A stretch of DNA of 64,000 nt from an uncultured bacterium (GTDB lineage Bacteria; Patescibacteriota; Gracilibacteria; Absconditabacterales; Absconditicoccaceae): positions 1 through 64,000 of the forward strand of contig CAMJIH010000001.1 in NCBI GenBank assembly GCA_946405785.1, read 5' to 3'. Numbering within the stretch: position 1 is the stretch's first letter; each line of letters begins with the position of its first letter. A program made the position numbers and the translations under genes. Shown piece after piece: positions 11,016 to 22,902 of the stretch. The notes under the pieces are model-generated. The model was not told where the DNA came from and ran no database searches. It was given only the letters and a program-made list of their open reading frames with translations.

Positions 11016-13226
11016 ATGAAAAAAACAACGGAAACTAAAAAAAACCCAGCTAAAACAAATCAGGTTAAATCAACAGGGAACAAATTAACCATAGAAAAGC
11101 AGCATCAAGACGCTCACTACAGTTTTATTAATGCGACAATTTCTGAGTTACAAAATTTGTTAATCCTTCACAAAATGAAAACTTGATATAATGGAGAATC
11201 AATGACTCCTCCATTAAGATTTAACAAAGACTGGAAAATCGTTGTAAGTAAAGAATTCGATGAATCATCTGCCAAAGGAGCAAGAGAAGTACAATGAGAT
11301 ATTGAAAAATTCCGTATAGACACCGTTAAAGATAAACTTTTTAAACTGCTTGAAAACGATAAAGAAATTTCTGAAGAAGATAAAATCAAATATAAAAATG
11401 CAATTTATGATTTTATCAAAAACAAAATCGTAAAACCTAGAATTAAACTAGAAAATAAAACTGATGCAAACTGAAATACTTATAAAACAATCTTCCATAA
11501 ATTCCGTAGATATTATAAAAATTTTGCAGCAGAAAAAGCTTCTTGAGAAGAAAGAAAACTATACCTTGAAATATGTCTAACTCTTGCAGATCTTCTCTAC
11601 GAAACAAACCATAATTATCTTAATGAAGAAACATGAGAGATTAATGAAAAAGGTATGGAGCATATTGCAAATATGTTTAGCAAAACACTAGACTACGTTG
11701 ATGGAAACAACATTCCATTCCATAAAATCTATCACGATTGAGACTTTTACTTCTTAAGTTTAAAAGACTTCCACGGAAATCCACTTATAGGAACTCTTGA
11801 TCAATATGTAAAAGCCATCATCTACCTTATGGAAGAAAAAAAATTCAATGCATATAATGACGAAGGGGAAAAATGAAGTAAAGACTGGTATAGAACTAGA
11901 AAACTTTTTCTAAATAATCTCTTCAATATCGCCAATAGATACATGAATGAAATTGAAGAGAAGAAAAAGAAAGTTCCTTCAAACAAGGAAGCATTTCATG
12001 AAAAACTAGCAGATGAATTTATGCACACCACACCGATAGAATGAACATTAAAAACCCATAGATTCAAGACTGAAGAATCTAAGACTCAGAAACATTGATG
12101 AAGGACAACTGAAATAAAAGATGAATCAGGACTTAGACTTACCTATTATTGAGAATGGGACCAAGAAAAAACATTACAAAGTATTATCGATAGCTTAAAA
12201 GAATACTTCAACAAATTAAAAGATATCAAATGAGCTAAAATCACTAATATAACATTAGCAAAAAAATGAGATTTTATCTCCAACGAAGGATTAGAACAAA
12301 TAAGATGACTTCTTTCAAACTTTGTAGAAAAGAATACTCAAATCCAAATAAGGAAAAGATGAGCATCTCATTCTACGATTGAATCAGTAAAAAGTAAATA
12401 TAAGGATCTTAATTGAAAGACAATGCCTCCATGACTACAACAAGCACTCCAACTCTCTAACTGAGAAATAATGAGATGAGCAAATGGAGACTATAAAGAT
12501 TTTAAATTAATAGTAGAATTTGAAAAAGCTGATCCTCAAAATAAAAAAGCAGCAAAGGCAGAAAATAATGATGAAAAATTCTACCAAGAAATATCTTTCT
12601 ATCCAGAAACAAATGATTTAAATCTATGAAATCACCGTTTTCTAGAACTAGAAAAAAGAATATTTGAAAGAGTAAAATATATGGCATGAGATATTGAATT
12701 CTGAGCATCTATTTCTTTGAACAGAGTTAGACGTTATACAGAAACAACTATAAAGACAATTGCTTATGATATCGACAAAAAAGAAGAACAAATAAAAAAA
12801 TGAATTATTCCAAAACCAAAAGATGATAGCTATAAATATCTTGAAATAGATGGAGAACGTTTTCTAATTCAAGGACTATTAGAAAGAACTCCAGAAAACA
12901 CAAAACTATTTGACGAAATCATTATGCATATCATCAATTATTTCATTAAAAAAGACAAATTAATCTATATTAATAAATCTAAACAGACATTCTATGGACT
13001 TATTTCTACTGAAGATTTGCACGACTCAATAAACTATAAATATGGTAGAAGATTTACTACACCAGATTCACTTAAGAATTTAGCAACCGATCGAAAGAAC
13101 TCAGATAAAAATATATCTTTCTATACAGATCAAAAAACAGTTCTCTATGAGAACTTCCGTAATGTTCATCTAAAAGAATTAGGTAAAATGATCTGGTTAC
13201 AAAATGAAATGAGTAAAGCATCTTAA
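11016..13226 (+). CDS. Uncharacterised 736-residue protein with RelA/SpoT-like nucleotidyltransferase motifs
   Basis: A cytosolic, Lys/Glu-rich protein with no membrane segment. The first 340 residues are helical and match nothing I know. Around residues 348-378 there is RFKTEESKTQK, fitting the RelA/SpoT ATP-binding pattern RxKxxxSxxxK exactly, followed by IKDESGLRLTYY, fitting DxxGxR. Further on, GDYKDFKLIVEF and FYQEISFYP could correspond to the GYxxxH and ExQ strands, but the histidine is not conserved. A divergent (p)ppGpp-synthetase-like fold is therefore inferred, not certain. It is monocistronic behind a perfect promoter, and its stop overlaps that of hemW by 3 bases. Confidence 0.75.
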
Positions 13227-14470
13227 ATTTCTTTCATCAATTCAGAAAGAATACTATTAGATACATCCATTCACTCATCAGTTAATACTAAGCTTTCTCA
13301 ATCAAAAGCAACATAATTTTCATCTTTATAAAGATTTAATTTATTGACATAATCATCAACTAAAATTGATTCATATTTTTTAATATTTTCAATTCATTTA
13401 TCAGTCCTCAATGACAAAAAGAAAGATTCAATAAGATAATCTTTATCTGAAAGAACTTGTGTTTCCTTTTTATCAAGATAATTTCATAAACAATAATCTT
13501 TTAATGTTGAAACATTTTTAAATCTTACTCCAGATCATTTTCATTGTATTCAAAAATATGATATCAAGTCATCATTCAATATATTCTCATTCAAAAAAGA
13601 AGCAGAATTTAATCATAATCAAAGATAATTTTCCATATTTCGATAAACTCTATTATGGATACTTGATTTCCCTGCTAAAGAGAAATTAGATATTTCATAT
13701 CTTGAATATCAAGAACTCAAAACAATATCCTTTAACAAAGAAAACTCTTCATAAATTTCATCATCTGTTCAAAAATATTCTCATGAAATTAACTTATCAG
13801 TTGCCTTGTTTTGCCATTTTTGATTTCATATTAACTCCAAAGTATACAAGGAAAAACTATCTGCAAACAAAGAATTTACAAAATCTGTAAAAAATTCTAA
13901 AGCTGCAGGAGTCCAAAAATATCTATTTCATTTTTTACTCTTATTCCATTTTCAAAAAGCAATGAAATCAAAATTAAATACAGTATTATCCTGCTTCAAA
14001 GGTTGTAATCACCTCAAGAAATCAACTAATCATAAAAATAATGTTTTTCTTCAAGCTAATTGTAATACCTCATTATCGAAACTCTGAATTCAAAAAGAGA
14101 ATCTAATTCTTGGAAACTGTTTTCAAAAACGATTCTGCAATTTTTTTATAATCTCATAAATCTCTCCTTCAGGATAAGGGTTAAACTCAAAACTTAACTC
14201 TCATAAATTAGATAAATCAAAAGACGCAGATATTTCTTCGATAAGTGAAATAAGAGATTCTGCTCATAAAAGATTTGGTGTCCCTCATCAAAAATATAAT
14301 GTCTTTACTTCAGTATCTTGAAGCATTTTTGCATATAACTTAATTTCTTCTTTCAAAGAATTTATATATGATTCAAGAAAATTTGAATTTTCTGATAACG
14401 GAAAAGAAACAAAAGAACAGTAATTACATTTTGATTGGCAAAATGGAATATGGATATATAACGAAATCAT
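13223..14470 (-). CDS. hemW: Radical SAM protein, HemW/HemN-like
   Basis: Radical S-adenosylmethionine protein of the coproporphyrinogen oxidase-like family; HemW members act as heme chaperones. The 415-residue protein starts MISLYIHIPFCQSKCNYCSF, containing the CxxxCxxC cluster motif, and then LYFGGGTPNLLG, the SAM-binding GGGTP. The RFSFGIQSFDNEVLQLAGR stretch is typical of the family. No other heme gene is in the window, so its substrate in this reduced genome is unclear. It follows nrdR after 32 bases on the same strand. Confidence 0.88.
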
Positions 14471-14502
14471 CAGAAATTATTTCCATTTAAAATATCAAAA
14501 CA

Positions 14503-14937
14503 TTACTCAATAAAATGCTTAAAGTCTTCAAAGCTATCAAATGATTGATATACTGAAGCAAATCTAACATAGACAACTGGATCAACTGTTTTTAAAGCAC
14601 TCAAAATATCATCTCATATTTTTTTACTAGTAATCTCATGTCCTGAAGTTTGCCATGATATTTCTAAATCATTAATCAAATTATCAATAACATCAGGAGA
14701 ATAAGGCCTTTTTGCAAAAGCCAAAAGTACAGCCTTTTTTAACTTTGCTCTATCATATAATTCCTTTGTTCAATCTTTCTTAATAACAACAAGTTCTGTA
14801 AGTCAAATTCTTTCAAATGTAGAAAATCTGTGTCAACATCTTTCACATTCTCTTCTTCTTCTAATAATTGTTCATTCTTCAATCATTCTAGAATCAACAA
14901 CCTTTGAATCCATATTCTTACACTTTGGACACCTCAT
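14503..14937 (-). CDS. nrdR: Transcriptional repressor NrdR
   Basis: ATP-cone repressor that senses dATP and controls ribonucleotide reductase genes. The 144-residue protein has the N-terminal zinc ribbon MRCPKCKNMDSKVVDSR followed by RRRRECERCGHRFSTFER, four cysteines as expected. The ATP-cone begins with VVIKKDGTKELYDRAKLKKA. Length is as usual. The targets (nrd genes) are not in the window. It starts 15 bases after the exonuclease gene's stop and precedes hemW. Confidence 0.95.
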
Positions 14938-14952
14938 AATAAAAAATAACTA

Positions 14953-15951
14953 TTAAAAAATCGTTTGTTCCTTAACTTTAGCAGGATTACTTTCCTCATC
15001 TTCATAGAGATAATTTGATTTCTTCAAAAAATCATCCATTGTAAAAACAAATTCTTCATCATCAATAAAAATCTTTTGATAATGAAGGAAATAGAACATG
15101 ACAAGAGCTGTCATCCTCACATCATTTTTACAATATTTTTTGAATTCTTCCAAGAAAGAAACATCTCATGTTTTCATATATTCATTCCACAATACTTCTC
15201 ATTCTGCTCACGATGTCAAAGTCTTTTGAACTCAAACAAGAGCATCAGAAAGTTTATTCAATCAAATTCTCTTTTTTGTTAATTTTTGGAAAAAGACATA
15301 GAGATCTATACTCTTCTGATTCAAAATCTCTATTTCTTTATCTCAATATCATGCATTTCGTACAGAAATTGGATTATCAAACCATATTGAATTAAATCAA
15401 ACAATATATCAATCAAAAGCTAACATTTCATCAACAAAATCTCTCAGATTTTCTCTCATAATAGCACGATAATCCATTTTTTCACCATTAGGATACATAG
15501 CATACGCTAACAAGAACTCAGCTGCCTTCAAATCATCAACAACAGTTGTTTCGATATCGTACACAACGTATGGTTTTCAATTAATAGTCGAATATTTACC
15601 GGTCTTAAACTCATCCATAAGTATCTGTTCAATAGTTTTCTGACCAAACTGTCTCTCTTTTTTTGAAACATATTTTATAATAAGAGACTGTATTGCTGAT
15701 TTTTGATCAAAAGGTAAAACTACCTCAATCTTGTCTATTTCATCAGCAAGATGTAACTCATTATTTCTCTTTGATATTCTAAAACAAATATCTCAACGAG
15801 AAAAATAGTAAACATCACTTCCATCATGGAAACAAAGTTTAAAAAAATCATTTGCTCACTGACATCTTTCTCTTTTTATCAAAGCATAAAGATGTGGGAT
15901 GAAATCATTATGAATGGTTGTCAAATCCTTGATAGAAAATCTCTTATACAT
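14953..15951 (-). CDS. DEDD-type 3'-5' exonuclease (RNase H-like)
   Basis: Predicted 3'-5' exonuclease of the RNase H-like fold, 332 residues. After a 150-residue N-terminal part of unknown role, KPYVVYDIETTVVDDL gives the ExoI DxE motif. FNSIGFDNPISVRNAG corresponds to the ExoII N..(F)D motif, and EFKKYCKNDVRMTALV corresponds to the ExoIII YxxxD motif. It resembles YprB/DnaQ-like nucleases. The substrate (DNA or RNA) cannot be told. It lies between ebfC and nrdR in a co-directional run. Confidence 0.75.
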
Positions 15952-16011
15952 TAATAATAGAACGAATAATTAAAACCTATTAGCAACATGCTAATAATTA
16001 AAATTTTCATT

Positions 16012-16395
16012 CTATAAACCTGGTATTCCTGGAATTCATCATCAATTTCCACCTCCTAGCATTCAAGCAAGATTACTAGGATCAAATCATAATACTTCTT
16101 TAGTTTTTTCTGCAGCAACTTCTTGAGCTTTATTTTGAGCCTTTTGAAATGCTTTAACAACTAATTCTTCTAATTCTTCTTTTTTAGAAGGATCTAATAG
16201 TTCAAGATTATTAACTTTAAAATCTCTTACTTTCATTTCTCAAGTCATATCAATAATTATTGAGCTCTTTTTCTCTCAATCTTCATCAGTATACTCTCAT
16301 TCTTTTGCTCTAATAACAAGATTTTTTAAAGCTTTTTGAAGTTCCTTGTATTTATCATACATCTTCTTCAACTCACCCATTTTACCCAAATCCAT
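16012..16395 (-). CDS. ebfC: Nucleoid-associated protein, YbaB/EbfC family
   Basis: Small DNA-binding protein that coats or bends DNA as a dimer. The 127-residue chain starts MDLGKMGELKKMYDKYKELQ, continues with a short strand region (SSIIIDMTGEMKVRDFKINN) and a C-terminal helix. It ends in a glycine-rich tail, LAGMLGGGNGGGIPGIPGL. This is the normal YbaB layout and length. The usual partners dnaX and recR are not adjacent; mscL lies upstream and an exonuclease gene downstream. Confidence 0.9.
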
Positions 16396-16433
16396 AACAC
16401 AAATATTCAAAATATAAAATAACTAAATAATAA

Positions 16434-16721
16434 CTAAGCTTTTTCTATTCATAGATAATGAATCACTAAGAATACAACAATAGCTGTTAAAATAAAATCT
16501 ATAAATCTAGCCAAAGCCTTTCCATATAATACACCATGCCATGAAAGATCTTCCAATTTTTCAATCTTTAGTTTCTTAAATACAGGAGCAAAAAACAAAG
16601 GAGTTACCAAATCTTCAACAATTGATTTCACAAATTCTCAAACTTTTACTCAAATTAATAATCAAATAGCCATACCAATAACATTATACTCTGCCATAAA
16701 AGCAGCAAAATCCTTTCGCAT
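16434..16721 (-). CDS. mscL: Large-conductance mechanosensitive channel, short form
   Basis: Pressure-relief channel of the MscL family. KDFAAFMAEYNVIGMAIGLL corresponds to the amphipathic N-terminal helix and pore-lining TM1, and ARFIDFILTAIVVFLVIHYL is TM2. At 95 residues it is shorter than the usual 130 or so and lacks the C-terminal cytoplasmic helix bundle. The periplasmic loop (FKKLKIEKLEDLSWHGVLYG) is retained. Released glycines come from UGA codons, including one near the C-terminus. It lies between the solute-binding-like gene and ebfC. Confidence 0.85.
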
Positions 16722-16757
16722 TCTATATACAATTAAGATATAAAAATAACAAACAAA

Positions 16758-17960
16758 CTATAATAAAGTATTTGTTAAATACAAGTTAGGTTGAATTTTT
16801 TTTGATACAACTCTTCGGAATACACTATCTTCATAAAATCTCTTAATAGATGAGAAACCTTCTTCTAAAATACTAATCTTTGATTCAAGGCCACAAGCAT
16901 CTTGATAACAATATTTTGAAAATTCATTTTGAAATACTGGTGCTAATCAAATCGAATTAGACAAAGAATTTCATGAATCAACAAAAGCATTATCCATATA
17001 ATCCAATATAAATTGGAATGCCATTGATTCATTCTCTGAATCTTCAGCGACAGCTAAACCATATAATCTAACAAACTGAGATTCTCATTCATAAGGATAT
17101 TTTCATTCCTCAAATTTTCATTCAAATCCTTGGTCATAATCTGAATGAAATCACCAAGCAACTCATAATAAATTCTTTTCCATAAGACAATGAAGAGGAT
17201 ATTTTTTACAAAGATCAGAATTTCATTGAATTGATGACAATAATCATTGTTGTAATTCTTGAGAAGGTGTTGAAAAATCAATCCACTGACTAAACGCTCA
17301 AATATCATTAACCTCCATAAAATCTAATATTTGATGACTAGAAATAAGACTATTGTCATAGGTTGCGATATTATCAGAAATTCAAAAATTGAATGGTCAA
17401 TGAGGACGTGCTGGTTTCCAATTCTGAGCATTTGTCACTAGACTATCCATTCAATCAGACAAATCACCTAATCCATACATAACAGGAACATCTACTCAAA
17501 ATGGGATAATATCTTTATGAGCTAAAACAAAATCCTTAATCTGAGGTATAAAAATTGATGAAATATCTTCCTGAAAATTAATAGGACTAAATTCCATTCA
17601 AACTAACTGATCATATGGGAAAAGATACAAATCTACTCATTTTAAAGCCTGCCATCCATCAGGAGACTCTACCTCCACAACCTCAATATTTCCTCAATGA
17701 ACAGTTTTAAAATTATCTATAAAACTCTTTAAATCATCATTTAACATTCATGACTTTAAAGCAATACGCAATGTTCAAGAAAATTTAACAGGCTCAACTT
17801 CATCATTATTTACAACAAGATTACTTTCATTTTGTTCTACTTGATCAACTTGTTCATCATTATCATCTTGTGAAGATCCCCATGGAACAAAAAAAACAAA
17901 AACTGTACATAAAAAACAAAACAAAGACAAAAAGAATAATTGTTGTAATTGAGTTTTCAT
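16758..17960 (-). CDS. Secreted solute-binding-like protein
   Basis: A 400-residue exported protein with a hydrophobic N-terminal segment (QQLFFLSLFCFLCTVFVFFV) and a low-complexity acidic linker rich in Asp, Glu and Gln. The mature part begins GTLRIALKSGMLNDDLKSFI and contains GVDLYLFPYDQLVGM, patterns of family-1 extracellular solute-binding proteins. No lipobox cysteine sits at the expected place and no ABC permease genes are nearby. It begins only 6 bases after the PilX-like gene, so it may act in a surface structure rather than in uptake. Confidence 0.7.
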
Positions 17961-17966
17961 AAAAAA

Positions 17967-19211
17967 TTAGAATATAATTGTAAAATTTCACAATGAAGAA
18001 TCTTTTATTGTTGGTTTCTTAACCTGAAGCCTTACATCATATTTTCAAACTTTTCACTCTCATTTAATAGTATAATATCTGTCAGAGAAATATCAATTTC
18101 CTACTTTAAATTGATATTCCAAAAAAGGATATAAATGGTGTGCCCAAGTACTTGTTCAAGATCATTCACTCCACAAATAATTTACAAGCTCAAATGATAT
18201 ATATGGAGATTTAAAATTAGAATCTTGAAGAATGGCATTAAAAGTACCAATACCTTTTGAATTTTGAAGCTTCTTCAAATCTTCAGAAGCACGAGACATT
18301 ATATTTAAATTATCTATATACTCATTTCACACAGGATTTTTATTATCACCAAATATTACATTAGATCACTTAGCTGTTGAACTCTCACTTTGTCCAATAT
18401 ACCTCTTTCTAATAACAGAATCTCTATCATAATAAACATAATAAGCAGTTCAAACATCAACCGACTCTGAAGGAAGTATTGAAACTTCAACTTCCTCTGT
18501 ATCAGTACTACCTTCTTTTGGTTTTACATATTTCCCTTTTATAACCCAATCAACAATTGCAATATTTTCATCATAAGTATAATCCACACTTCAAGGACAA
18601 TGTTGAGTACACAATTTTGCAAAAGTAGCATTTCCACCATTACCCTTAGTCTTTTTAAACAAATATGGAGACAATCTAAAATTTCATACAAAACCACTAT
18701 AAGCAGTATCCGTTTGATAATCTCAAGATTTTGAATAATAATCCCCAGGAGCAATAAATCAAACCCATCATAACGGAATTAATATTGAAGAATGATAATT
18801 CAATGCATTATAGTCATAAAGACTTCATTCCGTAAAAGCAGGATCCACATCCCCTTGTCATTTCATAGGAATACTATTTACCTTTGATCTCACATTCCAA
18901 TAAAGTGTAGTACGTCTAGCATCTCAATATGAAACAAAATTTTCAAGCCAATAATCCGCAACATTTCATGTATTATAATATCAATTAACATTCTTATTTG
19001 TATATTTCCATCATGACTCTCAATCGAATCATGGACCTGCATATCTAACAGCTAATGCTCATCTTTCTACTGCTGACATAGCAGCATAATACGCAGAACT
19101 ATATTGAACAATATTTCAGTATGCATTAGAAAATGGAATAAAACTAGAAAGAATTGCAAATAACATTGCAACAGAAATAATAATAACAATTGAAGTCATA
19201 GTTAAAAGCAT
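17967..19211 (-). CDS. PilX-like pilus assembly/minor pilin-type membrane protein
   Basis: A 414-residue protein with one N-terminal membrane segment (TSIVIIISVAMLFAILSSFI) followed directly by a helix ending AYYAAMSAVERGALAVRYAG. This is the aAEaGl-type pattern of PilX and other type IV pilus minor components. The rest is a large Tyr/Trp/Ser-rich external domain with two cysteines around CTQHCPG. The start at 19211 is the first possible one after an upstream UAG. No major pilin or pilus ATPase is in the window. It is closely linked to the solute-binding-like gene (6 bases). Confidence 0.65.
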
Positions 19212-19235
19212 TTCTCTAGTCTAGTATTTTCTAAA

Positions 19236-19823
19236 TTATTCAAGATTCGGAGCTCAACAATTTGGGCAATAAGAGTAAGAATTATTATACTCTTGATGAC
19301 ACTCCTTACATTCAACAAATAAACATTCTCAACACCAAACACACATACGAGAAGTATCTTTATTTAAAGATCAACAATGTTGACACTCACAAATATTCAA
19401 CTCAAGAGACTCTCTCCACAATCTTCTCTCCCATTTATAAACCAAAGGACGAAATGCCAAATAAATTGGTAATCAAATTATAGGAGTAAGCAAAACAATT
19501 AACAAAACAGAAAAAAATTGATAGAATCAACTATTACTCCTTGCTATAGCATCTCTAAATACCCAAATAACTACAAGAATCCAAACAATTGCTACAAAAC
19601 AAAAAAGAAAAAATTCAGAATCTGTATATTGAGAGAAATAAGGAATATAATCAGCAATAAATGAAGTTACACCACTACCAGTATCAAGATTTTGAACATG
19701 TAAAACCAAATCTGGAGTATTTGATACCTCTTGAACAACATTAACAGTTGTTAAAATTTCACTTTTTCATGTAGATATTAATCAACTTAATGCATCTTCA
19801 ATAACTCAAGTCAACTCTTCCAT
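19236..19823 (-). CDS. Membrane protein with C-terminal double zinc ribbon
   Basis: A 195-residue protein with two membrane segments (FFLFCFVAIVWILVVIWVF and FFSVLLIVLLTPII). Its C-terminal cytoplasmic tail contains CECQHCGS, CVGCGECL, CKEC and CPNCGAPN, which together make two or more zinc ribbons. The first 60 residues are amphipathic and probably peripheral. No known family was recognised. It lies 25 bases after rsh and 24 bases before the PilX-like gene, so it may link that membrane system to a cytoplasmic partner. Confidence 0.75.
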
Positions 19824-19848
19824 TATTTTGTTTTTATAAAAAAATAAA

Positions 19849-22080
19849 TTAGCTAATAACTTTCTTGAGAACTTCTATTGAAACAGAGAATTTTTTCAAG
19901 TCTTTCAATACAAATGAAATCTTTGCAGGATTATCAATTTGCAATGAAAAATCAACAAAAACAAGTCAATCATCAGTATGTTTAATTGACATTTCTAACA
20001 ATGGTACATTAAATTGAGAAAAAACTTGCAAAAAATCCACTATTGTTAACTCATGAGGACGGAACTTTAATTTTAAATCAAAACGATATTGATTTGATGG
20101 TTCATCCATCCAATGAGCTTCAAGAAGTGATTCAAATGAAACAGTTTTCAAAGCTTTACACGTCATATTATGAATTTTAATTCATGTCTTAGATGACTTG
20201 GCAATAATTTTATCTCAAGGTTTAGGCTGACATTCAGGACAAAAAATACAATTAAGATGTTTATCATCATCAACAACAACAGAAGTAGAAACTGGTGCTT
20301 CTATTTCTTCTCTCAATCCTTGTTCTAATTCATCTGAATCTTCTAATACAGTTTTTTCCACAACATTCTTCAATAAATCAGGATATGCATCCCTTACGAT
20401 ATTACCATAAGTATCCTGCTTATCCAAAACCATCAATATTCTTCTTTCGACATCCAATGGTTCTCATAATTTTTGAATTTTATCTTTATCTGAACGAAAT
20501 GTTGGTAATCATAAATCCTTAAGATATTCATTAAGATTATCAATTGCTTCTTCCAAACGAGCCTCTCTTTCAGCCGTCTTTAAGTATTTCAATAACTGAT
20601 TCTTAGCAGATGGAGTACGCAAAAACTCTAGCCAATGCTTATTAGCTGCATACCTATTTTTGAATGTATTAATATTTACAATATCTCAAGTTTTCAACTT
20701 ATAACTGATTGGTTTTATCTGTCAGTTAACTATCGCATTTTTAAATCTAAGTCCAATTGAAGAATGGACACTAAACGCAAAATCAAGAACAGTTGATCAT
20801 GAAGGAAGTTCTTTTATATCTCATCTTGGAGTATAAACAAAAATTGTTTTATCAAGAACTTCAATATTTAATTGAGATTTAAACTTTTCCTTCTCTGAAG
20901 TATCTGTATAATCAGCAACGATTTTCTGTAACTTTTGAATCCAAATTCACTGTTGTTCAGAGACAACAGTTGGAGCATTACTTTCAGAATAAGCAAAATG
21001 AGCAGCAACTCAAAACTCTGCAACATTATCCATTTCTTTTGTCCTTATCTGAATCTCAACAGGAAAACGGAACATTCATAACACTGTTGTATGGATACTC
21101 TTATAACCATTAAATTTAGGAATTGCGATATAATCCTTAATTTTTTTAATTAATGGAATATAATACTTATGGATAACTCAAAGCACCATATAACAATCTC
21201 AGACACTCTCAGTAATAACCCTAAAAGCTAAAAGATCCATCACTGTAGAAATATCTGTTTCATGATATTTTTTCGACAATTTCTCATAAATTCTATAAGG
21301 ACTTTTAATTCTTCACTTAACTTCAAAATTCTGAACTCATTCTTTATGCAACATTGCAGTCAACATTTTCATTCATTTCTCTGTATACTTTTCACCTTCA
21401 CGAAAATATTTCCTCAAATAGTCCAATATCCTATTAAATTCTTCAGGATACATTACAGCAAAAGAACCATTCTCCAACAATAATTGAAAATGGTAAAGTC
21501 ATAATCTCTTTGCTATAGGAACATATATTTTTAATGTTTCTTCAGCTATCTTATGTCTCTTTCTCTCCTCTGGATGATACTGAAGAGTTTGAATATTATG
21601 AATACGATCAGCTAATTTTACAAAAATAACTCTCAAATCTTTAGCCATAGCAAGGAATGTTTTCTTAATTGTTTCCAAATGTCTATCTTCTCACTGATAT
21701 CTAACCTTAGACACTTTAACTAATCCCTCACATATTTCTGCAACCTCCTCTGAGAACTCAGCAGCAATTTCTTCACGAGTAATCGGAGTATCTTCAATTA
21801 CATCATGCATAATACACGCCTGAATAGAAACCAAATCTGGTTTTAATTCCATTAAAAAAAGAGTTGCCTTTAGAGGGTGTATAATATACGGCTCTCAAGA
21901 CAATCTTTTAACTCATGCATGTGCTGCTTTAGTAAAAACATAAGCATGACGAATCTCCTCTATTTGCTCTTCTGGCAGATATTCAGAGGCTTGTGCTATA
22001 ATTTCATCAACAAGAAAAACAGGATCTTCATCGAAAGTTAATTGGTAATCAAAAAAACTATCCAATTCTTTTATATCCAT
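19849..22080 (-). CDS. rsh: Bifunctional (p)ppGpp synthetase/hydrolase, RelA/SpoT family
   Basis: Makes and degrades the alarmone (p)ppGpp in the stringent response. The 743 residues contain the full set of domains. The HD hydrolase shows HPLKATLFLME and CIMHDVIEDTPITREE. The synthetase shows FNGYKSIHTTVLG and FPVEIQIRTKEMDNVAEFG, with a HFAY ending. The TGS domain shows IFVYTPRGDIKELPSGST, and a C-terminal ACT-like domain follows. A short CIFCPEC pair lies between TGS and ACT, like the zinc-finger region of long RSH proteins. It is one of the best preserved enzymes in the window. The coiled-coil gene is upstream by 84 bases. Confidence 0.95.
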
Positions 22081-22164
22081 ATTCCCTTATGAAATATAAA
22101 GATTATAAAAAAAGGATAGTAATAAATAATAAATAGTCAAGAAAAAATTAACACGAGAACACTA

Positions 22165-22557
22165 TTAAAAGAAAGAGTTCTTAACCTGGTTTTTTTCATT
22201 TTCAGACAATATTTCTAACTTTTCTTCCATATCATCATCAGGTTCATTAAGATACTTTGAAAGTTCTGCAGTTTTTTCTGAAGCTTTCTTAAGATGAACA
22301 TAATATTTACCAAGTTCTGCAACAACATCTGAAAGCTCATCATTCTTTTCTAATAATTCTGTTGTTTTTTCTCTAAAAAGATCATTCTGCGCAGTAAGTT
22401 CATCATTCTCATCTTGTAAAACAAGCAATTGATCATTCGCTTTCTTTAGATTTTTTCTCAATTCTGCAACAACATCTTTTTTTTCATATTGAAAATAGAA
22501 AACAAGATATCAAATACCTCCTCATGCTAAAAAAGCGAGAATAATATATCACCACAT
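22165..22557 (-). CDS. Membrane-anchored coiled-coil protein
   Basis: A 130-residue protein with one N-terminal membrane segment (WGYIILAFLAGGGIGYLVFY) and a cytoplasmic or external heptad-rich tail (for example LLVLQDENDELTAQNDLFRE). The start at 22557 is chosen because it provides the whole membrane segment; earlier codons run into UAG. The topology and size resemble small septum or scaffold proteins such as FtsB/FtsL, but no family match is evident. It precedes rsh on the same strand. Confidence 0.7.
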
Positions 22558-22650
22558 AGAATCAAAACTACAATCAAATAAATACACCTTGAAAATAGGA
22601 TTTTTCAAAAGAAATTCAAGAGATACTGCAATAGTTTTTTATAAAATCTC

Positions 22651-22679
22651 TTGAATTTAGAATAACTAATATGTATATT
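22651..22679 (+). promoter_or_regulatory. Promoter for the small RNA at 22684-22795
   Basis: TTGAAT (22651-22656) and TATATT (22674-22679) are separated by 17 bases, with a TG pair directly before the -10 box. Transcription would begin near 22686, immediately before a structured stretch that ends in a strong terminator. No open reading frame starts in between. Confidence 0.6.
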
Positions 22680-22683
22680 AATG

Positions 22684-22795
22684 TTGTTTCCAAGTGGAGC
22701 AGTACTGCCTAAAAGTAGCGACAGTATTTCAAACCATCTTGGTCACTTTCCGCTTGAGCTCTCCCTGAATAACAGTGGAGAGCATCTTTTTTTAT
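22684..22795 (+). ncRNA. Candidate structured small RNA of unknown class
   Basis: Between a promoter and a terminator lies about 110 bases that fold into a multi-stem structure. CAAGTGGA (22691-22698) pairs with TCCGCTTG (22749-22756), enclosing AGTACTG/CAGTATT (22701-22707/22722-22728) and a short ACCA/TGGT hairpin (22733-22743). A terminator hairpin with a U-run follows. I compared it mentally with 5S, 4.5S/SRP, 6S, tmRNA and common riboswitches and found no convincing match. The next gene downstream on this strand begins 300 bases later, beyond the terminator, so it looks like a free-standing RNA. Confidence 0.5.
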
Positions 22796-22797
22796 TA
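22758..22797 (+). terminator. Intrinsic terminator of the small RNA
   Basis: GCTCTCCCTG pairs with CAGTGGAGAGC (one bulged T) around an AATAA loop, and is followed by a run of seven T residues. The strong GC stem is exceptional for this AT-rich sequence. Confidence 0.8.
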
Positions 22798-22902
22798 AAA
22801 ATTATTTGAAATTAAAACTCCAAGATTCTATCAACTACAAAAAGACAAAAAATTTTCTTAACAAAAAAGGATTATCTCAAAGATAAATCCCAAATTTTAT
22901 CC

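Noticed and set aside
12924-13226. A 100-residue open frame that looks like an independent gene
   Set aside because: It is the C-terminal end of the gene starting at 11016; it only looks separate when UGA is read as stop.
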